A stretch of DNA of 64,000 bases from Cetobacterium sp. ZOR0034 (lineage in GTDB: Bacteria; Fusobacteriota; Fusobacteriia; Fusobacteriales; Fusobacteriaceae): the NCBI RefSeq assembly GCF_000799075.1, contig NZ_JTLI01000008.1, positions 1-64,000 on the forward strand. Direction: 5' to 3'. This document shows, piece by piece, positions 59,661 to 64,000 of this stretch; positions within the stretch are counted from its first letter, which is position 1; the number at the start of each line of letters is the position of its first letter. The notes under the pieces were generated by a model, which saw only the letters and a program-made list of their open reading frames with translations, had not been told where the DNA came from and searched no databases. A program made the translations under genes and the position numbers.

Positions 59661-59841
59661 TGTCAAAAAGTGCAATAAAAGTTGCCGTTTTTGGGGGTGT
59701 CGATTTTTGAAAATTCCAATGTTTTCAAGGTTTTATGATGTGTTTCTCGCACGTAATAATAAGAGAGCTACTTTCCTTTAAAAGTTTTAGTTTATTTTAG
59801 GTTATTTTATCCCTAGCATTATTTAAAAAAATTAGGAGGTG
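59661..59841. other. Non-coding stretch before terminase, packaging-site candidate
   Basis: No gene found. It contains a G-rich spot (GTTTTTGGGGGTGTCG family at 59,684-59,703, unusual in this AT-rich phage) and the dyad TTGAAAA-N8-TTTTCAA (59707-59728). Location directly before the terminase genes fits a cos or pac element, unproven. Confidence 0.35.
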
Positions 59842-60408
59842 ATGGAGATAGCTTTAACAGAAAAAAAGATTATGATAATCGAAGAGTATTTAAGAAATCC
59901 AAAGGATAAAACTTCAGCAGTCAAAGAGATAGATCCATCTATAAAAAATCCTAGTGCTTATGCTTGGAAGTTGTTTAATGAATTAGAAGTAAAAGAATAT
60001 CTTTTAACTAGAAGACTAGAGCTTTTGAAAGAGAGTGCCATAACAACAAAGGAGCTAGTAAGGGGAGTTAGCACAGGACTAAGGCAAAGCTTAGGTCTCC
60101 AAGAGAGAGTAATATTCTCTTTTACAAAAGAAGGTATAGAATATTCGGACAGTGGAATACATCCAGATTCAGGAGATGCCAAGAACTACTATTCAATACT
60201 TGAGAGAATATTAGGAAGTGAAATATCTGGAGCTTTAGCACAGAAGGATTTACAGGAAGAACGTAAATTACTTTTAAAGAGCAAAGATACAGATACTAAG
60301 ACGACTGTTGGTAAAGAGAATTTAAGATTGAAGAACGAGAAGCTAAGGAAAGAGTTGTTAGAAGATGAACTAAAGGGCGGCGAGGGCAATGTAGAACTAG
60401 ATTATTAA
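59842..60408 (+). CDS. Terminase small subunit-like protein
   Basis: A 188-residue protein resembling TerS of the Terminase_2 type: N-terminal HTH segment (KIMIIEEYLRNPKDKTSAVKE) and a central helical region, with a charged C-terminal helix. It would recognise the packaging site. The ATG is only two bases from AGGAGG, so a slightly later start cannot be excluded. A second small-subunit-like gene follows. Confidence 0.6.
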   Translation: MEIALTEKKIMIIEEYLRNPKDKTSAVKEIDPSIKNPSAYAWKLFNELEVKEYLLTRRLELLKESAITTKELVRGVSTGLRQSLGLQERVIFSFTKEGIEYSDSGIHPDSGDAKNYYSILERILGSEISGALAQKDLQEERKLLLKSKDTDTKTTVGKENLRLKNEKLRKELLEDELKGGEGNVELDY

Positions 60409-60510
60409 ACGGGTCCTCCCGGGAGAAAATAGAAGGCTTTGCGGGGGACCGAGAGGCCTGGGAGTTTTGCCGTTTCAGAATTTTTCTAGGGCTCGTGCCA
60501 AATTATTTTT
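60409..60510. other. GC-rich spot between terminase genes, cos candidate
   Basis: No gene. CGGGTCCTCCCGGGAG and GCGGGGGACCGAGAGGCC are strikingly GC-rich for this phage, and GGGTCC/GGACC form a dyad. In lambda the cohesive end lies directly before the Nu1 small terminase gene, as here. Confidence 0.45.
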
Positions 60511-60524
60511 GGAGGTTATATGCG

Positions 60525-60980
60525 ATGGCTATTACAGCAACGGAAAATCAATTAACAAGATTACTTCAGATTTCAGATAGAACAATTAGAGAAAATTATA
60601 AAACTGCAAAAATCTCTCCGGGTAAATATGACTTGATAAAAGCTATAGAGATATTTGTTTCTAGTGTTAAGGTTGCGAATGATAGGAGTGAGTTAGTGGA
60701 GAGTGAGAAGCGATATAAGCTTTCTCAAGTGGCTTTAAATGATGCAAAATTGAAAATAATTGAAAAAGAATATATATCTGTGGATGAAGCGGTAGAATCA
60801 GTCTCAACTATGCTCTTCAATTTCAAATCAAAAATTATGTCGCTACCTAAGAAAATAATGTTGGATTTAAAAAAGAGCAAATCAGCAGGAGAGCAGGAAA
60901 AAATAATTGAAAAACATCTGAAACATGCAATAGGAGAATTGAAGGGCTACTTGGAAATAAAGGAGAAAAAGGATGAATAG
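60525..60980 (+). CDS. Nu1-like terminase small subunit
   Basis: A 151-residue protein with an N-terminal winged-helix/HTH (NQLTRLLQISDRTIRENY, residues 7-24) and a long coiled C-terminal half, as in the Nu1 family. ATG 60525 is chosen because GGAGG lies 10 bases upstream. It overlaps the large terminase by 8 bases. In lambda Nu1 binds cosB and recruits GpA. Confidence 0.72.
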   Translation: MAITATENQLTRLLQISDRTIRENYKTAKISPGKYDLIKAIEIFVSSVKVANDRSELVESEKRYKLSQVALNDAKLKIIEKEYISVDEAVESVSTMLFNFKSKIMSLPKKIMLDLKKSKSAGEQEKIIEKHLKHAIGELKGYLEIKEKKDE

Positions 60981-62811
60981 AAGAGAAATGTTTTTTAAAG
61001 CCATATCTCACGCTTTGAAAATGCCTCCAGACTTATCTTTGACAGAATGGAGTGACAAGAATCGAAAATTATCGAAAGAGTCGTCAGCCGAGCATGGAGA
61101 TTGGGTAACTTCAAGAACACCATATATGCTAGAAATATATGATAGCGTTATGAAAGCACGTGTAAGGAAGGTTGTTTTACAGTTCGGATCACAATTGGCA
61201 AAGACAGAGTTTATATTGAATAGCTTTGGTTGGTATGCTAATTTAGATCCTTGTCCCATGATGGTTGTTCAACCGACGGATAGATTAGCTTCTGAGTTTT
61301 CAAAAGAAAGAGTAGCTCCTATGATACGTGATTGTGAAGTTCTCAGGGAACTGATAAAAGATTCTAGTAAAAAGAACAGCGGAAACACAGTAACACACAA
61401 GATGTTTCCTGGTGGGTTTTTGGCCTTTAAGGGCGCGAATTCTCCTGCTGGATTAGCTTCTAAGCCAGTTAAAGTTTTGTTCATGGATGAGGTGGACAGA
61501 TACCCTAAATCATCTGGAGACGAGGGGTCACCAATTACACTTGCAGAAAAAAGGGTGCAGACTTATGACGATCACAAAATTATAATAACTGGAACTCCGA
61601 CTATAAAAGGGCAGTCTGAGATAGAAACAGAATATGAAAAAGGCTCTATGGCTAGATATTTTGTAGCTTGTCCAATATGCGGAGATGATAATGAGTTGTT
61701 GTTTGATAATCTAAGTTGGGATTTAAATGAGAATGATATTTTGAAAGTTGATAAAGTTGAAATGATTTGCGAACATTGTGGATGTGGAGCAGATGAAGAG
61801 TCTTGGAAAGATGAAAAGGGGCGATGGATTCATGAGTATCCTGAAAGAACAACCCTTTCATATAAGTTATCAGCTTTAGCAAGCGTAATGAGGGATTGGA
61901 AAAGTATTGTGGAAGAATATTTATCAAAAAAAGATAACGAACAAGAATTAATATCGTTTGTAAATACAGTTTTAGGAGAATCCTACGAACAAACACTTGG
62001 AGAGATATTGGACCATGAGATTCTAATGCAGAGACGTGAAACTTATGAAGCTGAGGTTCCAGAAGGAGTATTGTTATTAACAGCTGGTGTCGACGTACAA
62101 GATGGCTGGTTAGCAATAGAAGTTGTTGGGCATGGAATGGATAACGAAACTTGGGGTATTCAATATAAGATATTATCTGGCAATTTAGAAAAATCAGAGA
62201 TTTGGGAAGAACTAGACGAGTTTTTATCTAAAAAATTTTATTATGAAGATGGCACAGGTATCAATATTTATTCTACATGTATAGATACTGGAGGACATCA
62301 TACAGAAGCAGTTTATGATTTTGTAAAACCTCGTGAAACCCACAGAAGAATATTTGGAATCAAAGGTTTAGGCGGAGAAAATGTACCGATTATAAATGGA
62401 TTTAGATTAACAAAAAATAAAAAAATAAATCTGTTGTCGTTAGGTGTTAACGCATTAAAAGATATGACTATGGGTAGATTAAAAATTTCTGAACCAGGAC
62501 CTGGATATTGTCACTACCCGCTTGATCCGATATTAAAATATGATGAGAGGTATTTTAAGGCTCTAACTGCAGAAACTAAAACGGTTAATAAAAAGAACTG
62601 GAAAGTCACATGGACACAAGTTAGAAAAAGAAATGAAGCACTCGATTGTAGAAACTACGCTTTAGCTGCTAAAGAGATATTTACGAAGTTGGATATGAAC
62701 AAGTTGGCCAAGTTGAGAAGAGAGCAATTAGGAGAGATTTTCGAGTATAAAATCTCACAGAAGAAAAAGCATAAAATAAAAATAGAGGGAGGTGTAAATA
62801 AGTATGACTAG
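60973..62811 (+). CDS. Terminase large subunit, GpA family
   Basis: A 612-residue packaging motor and nuclease. LTEWSDKNRKLSKESSAEHG near the N-terminus, a Walker A-like VVLQFGSQLAKTEF near 59, Walker B VLFMDEVDRYP near 168 and coupling motif IITGTP near 198 define the ATPase. A zinc ribbon (CPICG, CEHCG near 231-268) and the GVDVQDGWLAIEVVG nuclease segment near 370 follow. GpA-type terminases cut at cos sites. Confidence 0.92.
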   Translation: MNRREMFFKAISHALKMPPDLSLTEWSDKNRKLSKESSAEHGDWVTSRTPYMLEIYDSVMKARVRKVVLQFGSQLAKTEFILNSFGWYANLDPCPMMVVQPTDRLASEFSKERVAPMIRDCEVLRELIKDSSKKNSGNTVTHKMFPGGFLAFKGANSPAGLASKPVKVLFMDEVDRYPKSSGDEGSPITLAEKRVQTYDDHKIIITGTPTIKGQSEIETEYEKGSMARYFVACPICGDDNELLFDNLSWDLNENDILKVDKVEMICEHCGCGADEESWKDEKGRWIHEYPERTTLSYKLSALASVMRDWKSIVEEYLSKKDNEQELISFVNTVLGESYEQTLGEILDHEILMQRRETYEAEVPEGVLLLTAGVDVQDGWLAIEVVGHGMDNETWGIQYKILSGNLEKSEIWEELDEFLSKKFYYEDGTGINIYSTCIDTGGHHTEAVYDFVKPRETHRRIFGIKGLGGENVPIINGFRLTKNKKINLLSLGVNALKDMTMGRLKISEPGPGYCHYPLDPILKYDERYFKALTAETKTVNKKNWKVTWTQVRKRNEALDCRNYALAAKEIFTKLDMNKLAKLRREQLGEIFEYKISQKKKHKIKIEGGVNKYD

Positions 62812-63028
62812 TCCTATAACTCGAGAAATAGCAAAAGAAAAGCTCGAGAAGTATTTAGCCGCCGAGGAAAAGGTTTTGGCTGCACAAGAATACACTTTAG
62901 AAGGGAGAAGAGTAACTAGAGCTGATTTGCCCGAGATTAGAAAAGGTATAGAATTTTGGGAAAAAAAATATGAGGGAAAAAATAAAACTAGAATTAAAAG
63001 CTATAGAGTTCAAATTAAGAATGATTAA
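62804..63028 (+). CDS. Small head-joining protein (gpW/DUF6148-like)
   Basis: A 74-residue helical protein whose pattern (TREIAKEKLEKYLAAEEKVL, then GRRVTRADLPEIRKGIEFW) matches small head-tail joining proteins encoded between terminase and portal. Overlaps the terminase by 8 bases; GGGAGGTG precedes ATG. Confidence 0.75.
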   Translation: MTSPITREIAKEKLEKYLAAEEKVLAAQEYTLEGRRVTRADLPEIRKGIEFWEKKYEGKNKTRIKSYRVQIKND

Positions 63029-63039
63029 GGAGGAGAAGT

Positions 63040-64000
63040 GTGTTTAATTTTTTTAAAAATAAAGTAGCAACAAAACAACGGCTACCTCCACCGGTGAAAG
63101 AAGTTAAAATTCTGAACTATGCACAAGGTGCCGCTTCTCCAATAAAAAATATATACAAAAAAACAAGAGATGAAATTAACACAGCGGATGAAGATATTGG
63201 AGAATCAAAAGACTTGCTAATGGCTAGATCATCATATTTATATATGAACAATGCTATAGGAGCTGCAGCGATAAAAAAAATTAGAACAAATGTCATAGGA
63301 AGAGGTTTGAGAGTGAAACCTTCAATAGCGAATGAAATTTTAGGTTTGAAACAAGAGGATGTAGATAGAATTCATAAGGAAATAAGCATATTATGGGAAA
63401 TGTTTACAGATGAATGCGATATAGAGAATTTTTCAAATTTTTATCAAATACAATCACTTGTTCTCATAAATCAACTTGTGTATGGTGAAACATTTGTACT
63501 TTTGCCTCTGAAAAAAAGAGAGGGACAATTATTCGATTTAAAGATAAAGCTTGTGGATTCAACTAGATGTCAAAATCCTAGTGGAGCAAGCGATAGAATA
63601 AAAAATGGTGTTGAAATATCAGAAGATGGAGAGATAATTGGGTATCATTTCACCAAGTCAAATACATCATCTGAAACAGTTAGAGTTGAACCTCGAGGTA
63701 AACAATCAGGGAGAAGAAATGTATTGTGTGTAATGGAGAAAGAAAGAATAGGGCAAAGAAGAGGAGTGCCGATTTTAGCTCCTGTTATAGAGCTACTATA
63801 CCAGTTGTCTGAATATACAGCTACAGAAATCACTTCTGCCTCAGTCGCAGCACTATTTTCAGTATTTATAAAAAACGCTTCGGAAGATACATTTACACCA
63901 GAAGGTCAAGACCCGCTAGATAACGTTGAGACTGATAAAGAAAATGATAAGGATTATATAGTGAAAATGGGTTATGGAACAATTAATGAACTTCCGCCAG
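63040..64000 (+). CDS. Phage portal protein, lambda gpB family (3' end outside window)
   Basis: The first 320 residues of a portal protein, open to the window end. KIRTNVIGRGLRVKP near 85, VYGETFVLLPL near 147, and RRGVPILAPVIELLYQLSEYT near 245 are hallmarks of lambda-type portals. GTG 63040 follows AAGGAGGAG. The portal forms the dodecameric gate for DNA packaging; capsid genes should follow. Confidence 0.9.
   Translation, partial: MFNFFKNKVATKQRLPPPVKEVKILNYAQGAASPIKNIYKKTRDEINTADEDIGESKDLLMARSSYLYMNNAIGAAAIKKIRTNVIGRGLRVKPSIANEILGLKQEDVDRIHKEISILWEMFTDECDIENFSNFYQIQSLVLINQLVYGETFVLLPLKKREGQLFDLKIKLVDSTRCQNPSGASDRIKNGVEISEDGEIIGYHFTKSNTSSETVRVEPRGKQSGRRNVLCVMEKERIGQRRGVPILAPVIELLYQLSEYTATEITSASVAALFSVFIKNASEDTFTPEGQDPLDNVETDKENDKDYIVKMGYGTINELPP

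Larger units (their letters stand above)
41704..64000. mobile_element. Lambda-like prophage (probable phage-plasmid), right end beyond window
   Basis: A contiguous block with integrase, excisionase-like gene, ParA, CI-type repressor with operators, Cro-like gene, replication initiator, dUTPase-like gene, endolysin, small and large terminase, head-joining protein and portal. Gene density, overlapping short genes and operon polarity differ sharply from the flanking core. The left end must lie between the riboswitch (ends about 41,706) and the integrase stop at 41,787. attR and the tail genes are outside the window. Confidence 0.92.

Noticed and set aside
41500-64000. Search for CRISPR arrays, transposases and IS ends
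   Set aside because: No regularly spaced direct repeats and no transposase-like frame found; repeated elements are operators, iterons and leader hairpins.

Overview
The window reads as the chromosome of a low-G+C, Gram-negative-type anaerobe, most likely a member of the Fusobacteriota (Fusobacterium/Cetobacterium relatives; genus not determinable from sequence alone). AT-rich codon use, frequent TTG/GTG starts and AGGAGG ribosome binding sites look Firmicutes-like, but TonB/ExbB/ExbD, LolD/LolE-type genes and a lipoprotein chaperone point to an outer membrane. No rRNA operon, CRISPR array, transposase or IS element was seen.

Positions 1-41,500 are core chromosome. A truncated tRNA-Asn is followed by envelope, division and RNA genes (SEDS protein, pnp, rimO, pgsA, yggT, rsmH, ftsL-like, rRNA methyltransferase, plsY, gpsA, sigma factor, beta clamp). 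A long co-directional cluster (12.3-21.0 kb) carries DUF116, a 951-residue TPR protein, a small membrane protein, exbB, exbD, tonB, an NtrC-like regulator with an altered GAFTGA loop, and dnaX. Then come a membrane protein, rplI, dnaB and a U32 peptidase-type tRNA hydroxylase. Reverse-strand genes follow: cyclophilin lipoprotein, potCBA, hpf, lolD/lolE-like and recQ, with mnmH and a VanZ-like gene on the plus strand. The block 34.7-41.5 kb is a purine operon (pbuX, three xanthine-dehydrogenase subunits, a YqeC-MocA fusion and xpt) behind a guanine-class riboswitch. With mnmH (selenouridine synthase) next door this suggests a selenium-using lifestyle.

From about 41,704 to the window end lies a lambda-like prophage, probably a phage-plasmid. 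The integrase abuts the riboswitch leader. A leftward operon (48.3 to 41.8 kb) holds unknown genes, ParA with a ParB-like partner, an excisionase-like protein and integrase. A CI-like S24 repressor faces it across three operators, and a fourth operator sits inside a near-consensus promoter for a small Cro-like HTH gene. Between repressor and Cro-like gene, in the rexAB position of lambda, is a tightly coupled three-gene cargo: STAS-GHKL ATPase, STAS-like protein and a membrane-anchored coiled-coil protein, closed by a terminator. This is the best candidate for an undescribed immunity system.

The rightward early region contains small genes with a repeated, covarying hairpin leader, two reverse-strand morons, and a replication initiator with iterons and a predicted pseudoknot leader. 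It is followed by a par/Fst-like type I toxin-antitoxin candidate, a strong promoter with an early terminator just before the endolysin (as in lambda pR'-tR'), the endolysin, an orphan gene with structured flanks, two small-terminase-like genes, a GpA-type large terminase, a small head-joining protein and the start of a lambda-type portal.
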